Below are positions 38,361-47,417 of a DNA stretch of 64,000 nt, piece after piece (within the stretch, counting starts at the first letter, position 1; the number at the start of each line of letters is the position of its first letter). Made by a program: the position numbers and the translations under genes. The stretch comes from Plasticicumulans acidivorans (GTDB lineage Bacteria > Pseudomonadota > Gammaproteobacteria > Competibacterales > Competibacteraceae), in contig NZ_QGTJ01000004.1 of the NCBI RefSeq assembly GCF_003182095.1, forward strand, positions 1 to 64,000, written 5' to 3'. The notes below the pieces were generated by a model that was not told where the DNA came from, ran no database searches, and saw only the letters and a program-made list of their open reading frames with translations.

Positions 38361-39401
38361 TCAGTCGGCGCCGGGATCGTCGAGCGGCGCCGCGTCGACT
38401 TCGCCGACCTGCAACCGGCCGAGCACGTGCGGCTCGCTGTGGCGGCGTTCGAGGCGCGGGGCGATGGCGTAGAAATCGCGGTAGCACTTGCTGAAGTGCG
38501 GTGCCGAGACGAAGCCGCAGGCCAGGGCGACGTCGACGATCGGCATCGTCGTCTGCAGCAGCAGCTGACGGGCGCGGGCCAGACGCAGCTCCAGGTAGTA
38601 CCGCGTCGGCACGCAGTTCAGGTAGCGCTGGAACAGGCGTTCGAGCTGGCGCCGCGACAGGCCGACGTGGCTGGCGATCTCGTCGGGGCTGATCGGCTCT
38701 TCGAGGTTGGCCTCCATCAGCGAGACGGCTTCGACCAGCTTCGGCTGGCTGGTGCCCAGGCGCATGCGCAAGGGAATGCGCTGGCGGTCATTGGGGCCGC
38801 GGATGCGCTCGCAGATGAACTCCTCGCTGATCGCCGCGGCCAGTTTGGCGCCGTGCCGGGCGCGGATCAGATGCAGCTGCATGTCGAGCGGCGCGGTGCC
38901 GCCGGAGCTGGTGTAGCGGTCGCGGTCGATCTCGAACAGCTCGGAGCTGATCACCAGCCGCGGATGCTCCTCGCGCAGGCTGGCCATCTGCTCCCAGTGC
39001 ACCGTGCAGCGGTAGCCGTCGAGCAGGCCGGCCTTGGCCAGCAGGTAGGTCGCGGTGCACAGCGCACCGATGACCACCTTGCGCGCGACCTGTTTGTGCA
39101 GCCAGGCGATCAGGTTCTTGTCGAGCGTCTGGTGCACGTTGACACCACCGCAGACAAAGACGACGTCGAGCGCCGGCGCTTGTGCCAGCGCCGCGTGCGG
39201 CGTCAGCAGCAGACCGTTACTGGCCGGCACCGGCGTGCCGTCGCCGGTCAGCAACGTCCAGCGGTAAAGCTCGCGGCCACTGAGCATGTTCGCCATGCGC
39301 AGCGGCTCAACCGCGCAGGTGAAGGCGAGCATCGTGAATTGCGGCAGCAGCACGAAGCCGATGTGCAGCGGGCTGGTTTGCCGTTCGGTGTCTTCAGGCA
39401 T
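38361..39401 (-). CDS. GbdR-like AraC/GATase1-type activator of betaine catabolism
   Basis: 346-aa regulator with an N-terminal DJ-1/PfpI-like (class I glutamine amidotransferase-like) domain (IGFVLLPQFTMLAFTCAVEPLRMAN, in part; VIGALCTATYLLA with the cysteine). It ends in an AraC helix-turn-helix (ISPDEIASHVGLSRRQLERLF and IVDVALACGFVSAPHFSKCYRDFY). This architecture is that of GbdR/CdhR/ArgR-type activators. It lies between purU and the divergent betaine importer and in the same window as dgcAB, so a GbdR-type role (activation by betaine or dimethylglycine) is likely; CdhR (carnitine) is the main alternative. Confidence 0.87.
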   Translation of the reverse strand: MPEDTERQTSPLHIGFVLLPQFTMLAFTCAVEPLRMANMLSGRELYRWTLLTGDGTPVPASNGLLLTPHAALAQAPALDVVFVCGGVNVHQTLDKNLIAWLHKQVARKVVIGALCTATYLLAKAGLLDGYRCTVHWEQMASLREEHPRLVISSELFEIDRDRYTSSGGTAPLDMQLHLIRARHGAKLAAAISEEFICERIRGPNDRQRIPLRMRLGTSQPKLVEAVSLMEANLEEPISPDEIASHVGLSRRQLERLFQRYLNCVPTRYYLELRLARARQLLLQTTMPIVDVALACGFVSAPHFSKCYRDFYAIAPRLERRHSEPHVLGRLQVGEVDAAPLDDPGAD

Positions 39402-39580
39402 GGCGGGATCGGCGAGGGATGCGTCGGCCGGGGCAGCTCGCCCCGCTCACAGTATGAAACTGCACCGAGCAGCCATGCCAGTGCCGCCGCCGGGCGCAGC
39501 AATACACCGTAAAGGGGTTCGTGCGCGCCGTCCGCGCTGGACCGACGACCGAGGAACATAAACGAGGCTATGACGCGCTC

Positions 39581-40780
39581 ATGACAGAAAAATTGGTGGT
39601 CAAGAACCTCTACAAGGTGTTCGGGACGCGACCCGAACGCGCTTTCGAGCTGCTGCGGCAGGGCCTCGACAAGGAGGAGATCTACAAACAGACCGGGCTG
39701 GTGATCGGCGTCGATGACGCCAGCTTCAGCGTCGAGGAAGGCGAAATCTTCGTCGTCATGGGCCTGTCGGGCTCGGGCAAATCGACGCTGGTGCGCCTGC
39801 TCAACCGCCTGATCGAGCCGACCGCCGGTCAGGTGATCGTCGACGGTCAGGACGTCGCCAAGCTGGCGCCGCACGACCTGATCGCGCTGCGCCGGCGCAA
39901 CATGGCGATGGTGTTCCAGTCCTTCGCGCTGATGCCGCACCTGACGGTGCTCGACAATGCCGCCTTCGGCCTCGACATCGCCGGCATGAACCGCAAGGAC
40001 GCCCGCCGCCGCGCGCAGGAATCGCTGGAGCGCGTCGGCCTCGGCGCCTTCCTGCACAGCTACCCGGACGAGCTGTCCGGCGGCATGCAGCAGCGCGTCG
40101 GCCTGGCCCGCGCGCTGGCCACCGACCCGAGCGTGATCCTGATGGACGAGGCGTTTTCCGCGCTCGATCCGCTGATCCGCACCGAGATGCAGGACGAGCT
40201 GCTGCGGCTGCAGAAAGAACACAGCCGCACCATCGTGTTCATCTCGCACGACCTCGACGAGGCGCTGCGTATCGGCTCGCGCATCGCCATCATGCGCCAC
40301 GGCCGCGTGGTGCAGGTCGGCACGCCGGAGGAGATCCTGCGCAATCCGGCCGACGACTACGTGCGCGCCTTCTTCAAGGGCGTCGACATCACGCGCTTTC
40401 TCTCGGCCAGTGACCTGCTCGGCGACGAGCCGCACATGCCAATGCTCAACATCACCAGTTCGGCCAGTTCGCTCGACAGCGCGCTGCACACGCTGCGCCA
40501 GCACAAGCACGAATACGGCTATGTGCACGACGCCGACGGCCGCTACCTCGGCGTGGTGTCGATTCCTTCGCTGCTCGATGCCGTCGAGCGCAGCGAGCGC
40601 GATGTGCACGCCGCCTTCCTCGAAGCCGGCGAGGCGGTCGATGAGAGCACTCACATCAACGAACTGCTCGGCCGCGCGGCGAACCAGCCGTTCCCGCTGC
40701 CGGTGGTCGGCGCCGACGGTCGCTACCGCGGCACGATCTCCAAGTCGGCCCTGCTGCACAAACTCTGCGACGCGAGGTAA
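39581..40780 (+). CDS. choV: Glycine betaine/choline ABC transporter, ATP-binding subunit
   Basis: 399-aa ATPase of the OpuAA/ProV/ChoV type. It has Walker A GLSGSGKST (61-69), Q-loop, signature ELSGGMQQRVGLARAL, Walker B ILMDEAFSALDP, H-loop and a C-terminal CBS pair (LGVVSIPSLL and GRYRGTISKSALLH). The start MTEKLVVKNLYKVFG at 39581 is canonical; the open frame 20 codons upstream is unsupported. CBS domains sense ionic strength or nucleotides in relatives. It leads the importer operon, divergent from the GbdR-like regulator gene, with the permease 5 bp downstream. Confidence 0.9.
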   Translation: MTEKLVVKNLYKVFGTRPERAFELLRQGLDKEEIYKQTGLVIGVDDASFSVEEGEIFVVMGLSGSGKSTLVRLLNRLIEPTAGQVIVDGQDVAKLAPHDLIALRRRNMAMVFQSFALMPHLTVLDNAAFGLDIAGMNRKDARRRAQESLERVGLGAFLHSYPDELSGGMQQRVGLARALATDPSVILMDEAFSALDPLIRTEMQDELLRLQKEHSRTIVFISHDLDEALRIGSRIAIMRHGRVVQVGTPEEILRNPADDYVRAFFKGVDITRFLSASDLLGDEPHMPMLNITSSASSLDSALHTLRQHKHEYGYVHDADGRYLGVVSIPSLLDAVERSERDVHAAFLEAGEAVDESTHINELLGRAANQPFPLPVVGADGRYRGTISKSALLHKLCDAR

Positions 40781-40785
40781 GGCCC

Positions 40786-41634
40786 GTGGATGACAAATGG
40801 CTGCCGATCGGCGACTACGTGAAGGACTTCGTCGATTTCCTGCTCAACCACTTCCAGTGGCTGTTCGACATCATCGCGGCGAGCATCGGCTGGGTGTCCG
40901 GCATCGTCGAATCGCTGCTCACCAGCATGCCGATCTGGCTGCTTGGCGGCCTCCTCGTCGGCCTCGCTTTCTGGCGCGTCGGTAAGGGCTTCGCGCTGTT
41001 CACCCTGGCGGCGATTGCCGTGCTGCACGGCATCGGGCTGTGGGACCAGACCGTGGTCACGCTGTCGCTGGTGCTGGCCTCGACGGTGGCGGCGCTGATC
41101 GCCGGTATTCCGCTCGGCATCTGGGCGGCGCGCTCGGACCGCGTCGAGGCGGTGGTGCGCTCGCTGCTCGACTTCATGCAGACCATGCCGGCCTTCGTTT
41201 ACCTGATCCCGGCGGCGATGTTCTTCGGCCTCGGTCGCGTGCCCGGCATGTTCGCCACGGTGATCTTCGCGATGCCGCCGGTGGTGCGTCTGACCAACCT
41301 CGGCATCCGCCAGGTCCGCCGCGAGATGATCGAAGCCGGCCTCGCCTTCGGCTGCACGCCGACGCAGCTGCTGTTCAAAGTGCAGATCCCCAACGCGATG
41401 CCGTCGATCATGGCCGGTATCAACCAGACCATCATGATGGCGCTGTCGATGGTGGTCATCGCCTCGATGATCGGTGCCGGCGGCCTTGGTGACGAGGTGC
41501 TGCGCGGCATCCAGCGGCTCGACGTCGGCCTCGGCTTCGAGGGCGGTCTCGGCATGGTGCTGCTGGCGATCATCCTCGACCGCATCACTGAAAGTTTCGG
41601 CCGCGGCCGCAAGGCGCCGCGCGCCGAGCACTGA
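40786..41634 (+). CDS. choW: Glycine betaine/choline ABC transporter permease
   Basis: 282-aa inner-membrane subunit with about six hydrophobic segments and the permease EAA loop region (EAGLAFGCTPTQLLFKVQIPNAMPSIMAG, in part). It is ProW/ChoW-type. A GTG start (VDDKWLPIGDY) lies 5 bp after the choV stop, consistent with coupled translation. It is followed about 100 bp later by the binding-protein gene, the normal order choV-choW-choX. Confidence 0.9.
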   Translation: MDDKWLPIGDYVKDFVDFLLNHFQWLFDIIAASIGWVSGIVESLLTSMPIWLLGGLLVGLAFWRVGKGFALFTLAAIAVLHGIGLWDQTVVTLSLVLASTVAALIAGIPLGIWAARSDRVEAVVRSLLDFMQTMPAFVYLIPAAMFFGLGRVPGMFATVIFAMPPVVRLTNLGIRQVRREMIEAGLAFGCTPTQLLFKVQIPNAMPSIMAGINQTIMMALSMVVIASMIGAGGLGDEVLRGIQRLDVGLGFEGGLGMVLLAIILDRITESFGRGRKAPRAEH

Positions 41635-41735
41635 GCTTCCGCCACTCCGGTTTCCCCCACCCCCCGTATGAGTCCGCTGCCGTCCACCCCCGGCGGCACG
41701 CGGCCTCCTTTTCCCAGCAGCAGGAGTTTGTCCCG

Positions 41736-42617
41736 ATGATCAAAACCTTGCGCCATACGATGAAGAACCTGCTCGGCAGTGCGATCGTCGCTGCCGGCCT
41801 CGCCGCCGGTGCCGTGCATGCCGAGGACAAGTCGATCAAGATCGGCTGGACCGCCTGGTCCGACTGCGAAGCGACCACGCAGATCGCCAAGCAGATCCTC
41901 GAACAGAAGCTCGGCTACAAGGTCGAGCTGGTGCTCGCCGATATCGGCCTGCAGTACCAGGGCGTCGCCAAAGGCGATACCGACGTCATGCTGATGGCCT
42001 GGCTGCCGACCACGCACCAGAACTACTGGGCCAAGTTCAAGGATCAGGTCGTCGACCTCGGCATCCTCTACGACAACGCCAAGCTCGGCTGGGCGGTGCC
42101 GACCTACATCCCGGAAAGCGAGCTGAAGTCGATCACCGACCTGACCAAGCCCGAAGTCAAGAAGCAGCTCAAGGGCACCATCCAGGGCATCGACCCGGGC
42201 GCCGGTCTGACCCAGGCTTCGGAGAAGGTCATCAAGGCCTATGAGCTCGGCTATCACCTGCAGACGGCCAGTGACGCCGCGATGGTCGCCGCGCTCGACC
42301 GCGCGGTGAAGCGCAAGGAATGGATCGTCGTCACCACCTGGAGCCCGCACTGGATGTTCGCGCAGTACCCGCTGCGCTACCTCGACGAGCCCAAGGGCGT
42401 GATGGGTGGCGCCGAGGCGATCCACGCCGTCTCGCGCAAGGGCTTCGAGACCGATCACCCGTCCGCCGCGGCGTTCATCAAGAACCTCAAGCTGCCGCTG
42501 TCCGACCTCGAAGCGATCATGCTGAAGGCCAAATCGACCTCCTTCGAGAAGGAAGCCGCCGCCTACATCGCCGCCAACCCGGACAAGGTCGCCGCCTGGC
42601 TGAAAGGCGTGCAATAA
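41736..42617 (+). CDS. Glycine betaine/choline-binding periplasmic protein
   Basis: 293-aa substrate-binding protein (OpuAC family). A signal peptide ends near residue 29 (GAVHAED). The body has IGWTAWSDCEATTQIAKQILE, LADIGLQYQGVAKGDTDVMLMAWLPTTHQNYW and conserved Trp residues (WTAW, WLP, WSPHW) that form the quaternary-ammonium aromatic box in this family. This suggests betaine over small sugars, but choline or carnitine are not excluded. It is the last gene before a strong terminator. Confidence 0.88.
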   Translation: MIKTLRHTMKNLLGSAIVAAGLAAGAVHAEDKSIKIGWTAWSDCEATTQIAKQILEQKLGYKVELVLADIGLQYQGVAKGDTDVMLMAWLPTTHQNYWAKFKDQVVDLGILYDNAKLGWAVPTYIPESELKSITDLTKPEVKKQLKGTIQGIDPGAGLTQASEKVIKAYELGYHLQTASDAAMVAALDRAVKRKEWIVVTTWSPHWMFAQYPLRYLDEPKGVMGGAEAIHAVSRKGFETDHPSAAAFIKNLKLPLSDLEAIMLKAKSTSFEKEAAAYIAANPDKVAAWLKGVQ

Positions 42618-42674
42618 GCCGGCAGTGGCGTAGAGTAGAAACGTCGCCCGCGTTCAGCGGGGGATGTTGACAGC

Positions 42675-42715
42675 AAGGGTCGGGTGACCAGGCACCCGAC
42701 CCTTTCTTTTGGCCG
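42675..42715 (+). terminator. Rho-independent terminator of the betaine importer operon
   Basis: Arms AAGGGTCGGGTG and CACCCGACCCTT (12 bp, 6-nt loop) followed by TCTTTT. It lies 58 bp after the binding-protein stop and separates it from the convergent endolysin gene. Confidence 0.9.
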
Positions 42716-42722
42716 GAGGGTT

Positions 42723-43961
42723 CTACGCACCGAGCAGCGCCTTCGCTCGTCCCAGCAGCCGCCGGCGGTCCGCCAGCCCGTTCAAGCCGCCGTTGATGCG
42801 GCGGGTGACGGCTTCGAGGTCGTCGCGGTCGGCCAGGGCGTTGATCTCGCGCAGTGACCAGTACCAGCCGGCGACGTCGACGCAGAGGCGATCATCGGTG
42901 GCGACGCGGGCCGGGTCGGCGACGACGTCGACATCGAGGCCGCTGGTCTTGCTGTATTCGGCGTAGTTGGCGCGGCCGGTGAGCTGGATCAGGCCGCGGC
43001 CCTTGTAGCGGCGGCCGTCGCCGGGCTGGGTGTTGCCGAGGTCGCGGCGGCCTTCATAGGCCGCGCCGCTGGCGATCTCCTCGCGGTAGCGCAGCTCGCC
43101 GCTCTCGTGGCCGATCTGCGCGATGAAGTGCGCGGCGCGCAGCGGCGTGGTGATGTCGTGGCGCTGCATCGTGTCGATGATCGGCGCCGCCAGGGCGGCG
43201 AGCGCGTCCTCGGCGGCGGCGAGGAAGATGAACTGCAGCAGCACGGCATCGAGCGCGCCCGGCAGCGTGGCGCACAGCGCGCGCAATGTGGCATCGCCCG
43301 GCTGCACGCAGCCGTCGCCCTCGGCCATGCCGATCATCTTTTGCTGGAAGCCGCGCACGGCCTCGGTGGTCTTGGTGCCGAAGATGCCGTCGGGCTTGAG
43401 CAGTGGATCGAGGCCGAAGCCTGCGGCGTTGAGGTTGAGCAGGCGCTGTATGGTTTCGACGTCGTCGCGCTGGTTGGTCTGGCGAAAACCGACGGTGCCG
43501 GCCAGCCGCGGCATGCGCCCGAGGGGTGCAGCGGCCGGTGTCGGCGGGGCGCTGACCACCGGGGTGGCGGCCGGCGCGGCGGCGACGGCGGCTTTGCTGC
43601 CGGCGCTTTCACGGCGCTCGAAGTGCGGCACGTCCTTGAAGCTCGACCAGCTGCCGCCCCAGCGGTTGGCGCTCGGGTCGAGGCTTTCCCAGAACTGGCC
43701 GAGCTGGCGCACGCGCTCGTCGTCGTAGACCAGACGCAGGCTGCCATCGGGCTGCTCGACGAAGAAGTTCAGGTCGATCGCCAGACGTTTGAGATGCTGG
43801 CTGTTCATCGTCTTGCTGCGGCCGTCGCGCAGGTACATCGCCTGCTGTTCCGGCGTGCGGTAGAGCTCGCCGCCGGTGATCGTCAGGCCCAGTTCCGGTG
43901 CCTTGCGGATCAGCTCGGCGACGTGCTGCAGGAAGATGGCCTGCTGGCGATTGAGGCTCAT
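42723..43961 (-). CDS. Modular endolysin: M15-like peptidase, peptidoglycan-binding, GH19 domains
   Basis: 412-aa cell-wall hydrolase of unusual three-part build. Residues about 1-135 form an M15/VanY-like endolysin domain (GELYRTPEQQAMY, QHLKRLAIDLNFF, VPHFERRE carrying the H...D...H zinc pattern). After an Ala/Pro linker comes a PG_binding_1 repeat (VETIQRLLNL...DGIFGTKTTEAVRGFQ, in part). The C-terminus (about 240-412) is a GH19 chitinase-like lysozyme domain with AHFIAQIGHESGELRYREE, GRGLIQLTGRANY. No signal peptide is seen, so release would need the adjacent holin; it overlaps the holin gene by ATGA. Confidence 0.88.
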   Translation of the reverse strand: MSLNRQQAIFLQHVAELIRKAPELGLTITGGELYRTPEQQAMYLRDGRSKTMNSQHLKRLAIDLNFFVEQPDGSLRLVYDDERVRQLGQFWESLDPSANRWGGSWSSFKDVPHFERRESAGSKAAVAAAPAATPVVSAPPTPAAAPLGRMPRLAGTVGFRQTNQRDDVETIQRLLNLNAAGFGLDPLLKPDGIFGTKTTEAVRGFQQKMIGMAEGDGCVQPGDATLRALCATLPGALDAVLLQFIFLAAAEDALAALAAPIIDTMQRHDITTPLRAAHFIAQIGHESGELRYREEIASGAAYEGRRDLGNTQPGDGRRYKGRGLIQLTGRANYAEYSKTSGLDVDVVADPARVATDDRLCVDVAGWYWSLREINALADRDDLEAVTRRINGGLNGLADRRRLLGRAKALLGA

Positions 43962-44584
43962 GGTGCGCTCCTCCCTTCGCTGGAGGTGGCGCGGGCCAGC
44001 GCTTCCAGCTGCTCGCCCTTGCGGTGGCTGCCTTGGCTGGAGCCGAAAAAGAACTGGATGATCGCCGACAGGCCGACGCCGAGCAGGAAGCCGAGCACGG
44101 TGTCGATCATGCGCCAGGCGTCGGGGTTGATCGGCGCCTGCTTGAAGACGCTGGCGCCGATCACCGCGAAGATGAAAAAGAAGGTCAGCCCGGTGATCAG
44201 GTAGGCGTAGTAGTAGGTGAAACGGCGCACGAAGCGGTCATCGTTGGCATCGCGCTGGGTGGCGGCGGCGCGGGCGTTGGCGGAGTCCTGCACCCGCAGG
44301 CGTTCCATCTCCAGCTCGTGTGCCTCGCTGGCCTGACGCGTCGTCAGCAGCTGCTCCTGATTGGCGAGTTCGAACTCCTTGAGCTGGCGCCACTGCTCGT
44401 CGCTGAGTTTTTCATCGGCGATGTCGTTGACGTCGATGCCGGTCTTGTCGTGGATCAGTTCGGCGACCTGCTGGGTGCCCTGGTCGAGGGCGCCGCGGAA
44501 CACACCGCTGAGCAGGTCGAGGCCGCGTTTGGCCAGTGCCGGGGCGACGGCGGACACGGCAGCGGCGATCAATGGGGCGGGCAT
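43958..44584 (-). CDS. Holin-like protein (GTA_holin_3TM-type)
   Basis: 208-aa protein with an N-terminal hydrophobic APLIAAAVSAVAPALAKRGLDLLSG region, a long charged coiled-coil (about 60-125) and two strong membrane segments (YYYAYLITGLTFFFIFAVIGASVF and IDTVLGFLLGVGLSAIIQFFFG, each in part). The pattern is that of holins paired with phage or gene-transfer-agent endolysins. ATG 44584 was chosen (MPAPLIAA). The next gene, an endolysin, overlaps it by 4 bp. No capsid, tail or integrase genes flank the pair, so it is an isolated lysis cassette or part of a dispersed element. Confidence 0.78.
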   Translation of the reverse strand: MPAPLIAAAVSAVAPALAKRGLDLLSGVFRGALDQGTQQVAELIHDKTGIDVNDIADEKLSDEQWRQLKEFELANQEQLLTTRQASEAHELEMERLRVQDSANARAAATQRDANDDRFVRRFTYYYAYLITGLTFFFIFAVIGASVFKQAPINPDAWRMIDTVLGFLLGVGLSAIIQFFFGSSQGSHRKGEQLEALARATSSEGRSAP

Positions 44585-44778
44585 GGTGCTGACTCCTTCG
44601 GCCTGGGCGGTATGGCCGGCTGCGCGGGCAGGAACCCGGCGGCCGGTGCATCGGCCGTCGGGCACGCATCCAATGGGGTCAGCCTAGTCGATCAGTGTGT
44701 GAATTTTCTGATGATGGCCCGCCGGTTAGCGCAAGGAGGCCCGCTCCGGCGCCGATCGCCCGAGGGGGGATGCCGGTT

Positions 44779-46059
44779 TCAGCCGGGTTCGCCCGGGCGT
44801 ACCGCCGAAGCGCCGATTTCGAGCGCCCGCGGCGTCGATTCGGGCAGCGGCACCGGGTCGTCGCGGCCTTCGCGCGGCAGCAGTTCCGGGTAGCGCAGCA
44901 GCCGCCACAGTGACAGCACGCCGAGCAGCACGGCACTGGCGCCGGGCAGCGCGAACAGGCCGATCGGGCCCATGTATTCCATCAGCCAGGCCACCGCGGC
45001 CGGGCCGAGCGTGGCGCCGATGGAGTAAGAGATCAGCAGCAGGCCGGCGGCCGGCACCATCTGTTCCGGGCGCACCTGATCGTTGGCCATCGACACGCCG
45101 AGCGGATAGACGGTGAACGACAGTCCGCCGTACAGCGCGGCCAGACCGAGCAGCCAGTAGCGTGCGCCGTACCACAGCTGCAGCCCGCTGCCGTTGAAAT
45201 AGAGCAGCAGCGCATGCATACCGGCGCAGGTGACGACGATCAGCAGGCAGACCCAGACGAGCACGGCGCGGCGGTCGAAGCGGTCGGACAGCCGCCCGAC
45301 CGGGTACTGCAGCAGCAGGCCGCTCATCACCAGAGCGCTCATGAACTGCGCGATCTGCGAGACCTCAAGGCCGAGGTCCTGCGCGAAGATCGGCCCCAGG
45401 CCGTAGACCGCGCCGCAGGAGATGCCGGACCAGACGCAGGCACTGGTGCCGACCGGCGCGCCGCGCAGCAGCTCCATGATGCTCAGGCGCACACGTGTCT
45501 GCGGCAGCACCGGCATCTTCGCGCGCGACAGCGACAGCGGCACCGCCATCAGCGAAAACAGGATCGTGGCGATCAGGAACAGGCGGTCGTTGTGCGGATC
45601 GGCGAGGTTGAGCAGGAACTGGCCGGTGCCGAGCCCGCCGTAGGTGACGATCAGGTACAGCGACAGCAGCGTGCCGCGGTTCGACGGATTGGCGCGGGCG
45701 TTGAGCCAGCTTTCGATGACCACGTAGATGCCGGCGATGCAGAAGCCGGTTGCGGCGCGCAGCGCGATCCACAGCGGTGGCCAGTCGGAGAGCGGAAACG
45801 CCACCACCAGCGCGGCGTTGATCGAGGCCAGCACGGCGAAGGCGCGGGTGTGGCCGATGGCGTTGATCATGCGTCCGCAGATCAGGCTGCCGGCGATGAA
45901 GGCGGCGTAATAGCCCGAGGACATCAGGCCGATGATCTCGTTGGAGAGTCCTTCGATCGAGGCGCGCAGACCGAGGAAGGTGCCGAACATGCCTACCGCC
46001 AGGCTGAGCAGCGCGACCGAGATCAGCAGGGCGAGAACCGAGGACAGCAGCGATTGCAT
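44779..46059 (-). CDS. MFS transporter
   Basis: 426-aa major facilitator with about 12 hydrophobic segments. It has LRASIEGLSNEIIGLMSSGYYAAFIAGSLICGRM (in part, loop 2-3 region), ATGFCIAGIYVVIESWLNARA and LSDRFDRRAVLVW, the family G-x-x-x-D-R/K-x-G-R-like loop. It resembles YcaD/UMF-type proteins of unknown substrate. The start MQSLLSSVLALL at 46059 was preferred over the longer frame. It is flanked on both sides by unrelated genes, so context gives no substrate hint. Confidence 0.85.
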   Translation of the reverse strand: MQSLLSSVLALLISVALLSLAVGMFGTFLGLRASIEGLSNEIIGLMSSGYYAAFIAGSLICGRMINAIGHTRAFAVLASINAALVVAFPLSDWPPLWIALRAATGFCIAGIYVVIESWLNARANPSNRGTLLSLYLIVTYGGLGTGQFLLNLADPHNDRLFLIATILFSLMAVPLSLSRAKMPVLPQTRVRLSIMELLRGAPVGTSACVWSGISCGAVYGLGPIFAQDLGLEVSQIAQFMSALVMSGLLLQYPVGRLSDRFDRRAVLVWVCLLIVVTCAGMHALLLYFNGSGLQLWYGARYWLLGLAALYGGLSFTVYPLGVSMANDQVRPEQMVPAAGLLLISYSIGATLGPAAVAWLMEYMGPIGLFALPGASAVLLGVLSLWRLLRYPELLPREGRDDPVPLPESTPRALEIGASAVRPGEPG

Positions 46060-46219
46060 GGGACACCGGGCGCGCGGGCGCGGCTTGAGAATGGGGGGAG
46101 CGGGTGTTGCCCGCCGCACGGGGTGAAGAGCGGCGAGTTTTCAGTATCGCGCGGTATCGCCAAAGCGACATACCCGGCGGCGACATGGCCTTATGTGGCA
46201 GCGTCGCTGGCCACCGCGC

Positions 46220-47416
46220 TCAGAAACGGTAGGAAATCTGCGCCATGCCCATGTTCCAGGTCTTGGCGGCGTCCAGCAGATCGTTTTCCGCCGAACTGAG
46301 GAAGGCGTTGCCGATGGTGTGGTGCCATTCCAGGCGCAGCGACAGGTCCGGGCGCGGTTCCCAGTTCATGCCGATGGAGTAGTCCTTGGCGTAGCGGTTG
46401 TAGTCCGGCCCGCGGCCGGCGGCCTCCGCTTTTTTGCCCCAGCGGTCGCGGTTGTCGAGGATCATCAGGTCGGCGCGGGCGAAGACGCTGAGGTCGGGCA
46501 GGATGCGGTAATCGCCCTGCAGGTAGGTGGTCAGCCGCACGGCATCGTCGAAGGCCACGCCGCGTGAGCTTTCGCTGGTGATTTTCCAGTCGGGCTCGGC
46601 GTACTGCAGCGACAGCGCCACGCTCTTGTAGCTGAAGCGGAAGCTGTCGAGGCCGAGCGAGGCGCGCGGCTTGGTCAGGTCGTAGGAATATTCCTGGTAG
46701 CTCAGCGCGGCGCTCCAGCCGAGCTGCGGCTCGGGGCCGTCATAGCGCAGCTGTGCGGTGATTGCCCGCCGCGGCTCGAACTCGCCGGGCAGGTCCTTGT
46801 TGAAGATGATGTACTCCAGCGAGCTGCCGCCGGGCACCGGCTCACCGAAGCTCAGCTTCAGGCCCAGCGTGCCCCACGGCCGGTAGAGATCGCCGTAGAC
46901 CAGAATGCCCTGCGAGCTCATCGCGAACGGCCGGCCGCGCTCGGTGTACATCGACTGCGGCAGGATGATGCCCGGGCGTGTGAACGGTACGTCGCGGGTT
47001 TCGTTGTAGAAGCCGAAGGGGTTCTTGAAGCGCCCGATCATGACCCCGGCGGCGTCGGTGAACGGCGTCTGGAAGGTGGTGTTGACGAAGGCGTAGTCGA
47101 GGCGCACGCCGTCATCGACCGAGGCTGGCGCTTTGCGATACAGCGCCTGCGCCGCGAACGACATGCGGTCGGTCCACTGCCAGTGCATGTTGGCCGCCGC
47201 CTCGGTGAAATCGAACGAGCCCCCCGGCTTGCCGCTGCGGTTGAAGTTGTTCGAGCTCGAACTGGAATTGAAATAGCCCTGGCTGACGAAGCCGTTGAAG
47301 TTCAGGCCGTAGCGGTCCGAGGTGGACAGCGGATAGGGGTCGGGTTCCGCCGCGACCGCGCCGACTGGCAGCACGCATGTGCAGCACAGCAACAGGAAGA
47401 AAGGCTTGCGGTCCAT
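46220..47416 (-). CDS. Outer-membrane porin-like protein
   Basis: 398-aa secreted beta-barrel protein. The signal peptide is FFLLLCCTCVLPVGAVAAE, followed by GLNFNGFVSQGYFNSSSS and alternating aromatic/charged strands (AAANMHWQWTDRMSFAAQALYRK, VMIGRFKNPFGFYNETRDV, both in part). It terminates MAQISYRF with a C-terminal Phe typical of outer-membrane barrels. It resembles OprO/P-unrelated uncharacterised porins found next to PstS-like proteins. It is preceded by the PstS-like gene with a 1-nt gap, so the pair forms an operon. Confidence 0.82.
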   Translation of the reverse strand: MDRKPFFLLLCCTCVLPVGAVAAEPDPYPLSTSDRYGLNFNGFVSQGYFNSSSSSNNFNRSGKPGGSFDFTEAAANMHWQWTDRMSFAAQALYRKAPASVDDGVRLDYAFVNTTFQTPFTDAAGVMIGRFKNPFGFYNETRDVPFTRPGIILPQSMYTERGRPFAMSSQGILVYGDLYRPWGTLGLKLSFGEPVPGGSSLEYIIFNKDLPGEFEPRRAITAQLRYDGPEPQLGWSAALSYQEYSYDLTKPRASLGLDSFRFSYKSVALSLQYAEPDWKITSESSRGVAFDDAVRLTTYLQGDYRILPDLSVFARADLMILDNRDRWGKKAEAAGRGPDYNRYAKDYSIGMNWEPRPDLSLRLEWHHTIGNAFLSSAENDLLDAAKTWNMGMAQISYRF

Positions 47417-47417
47417 T

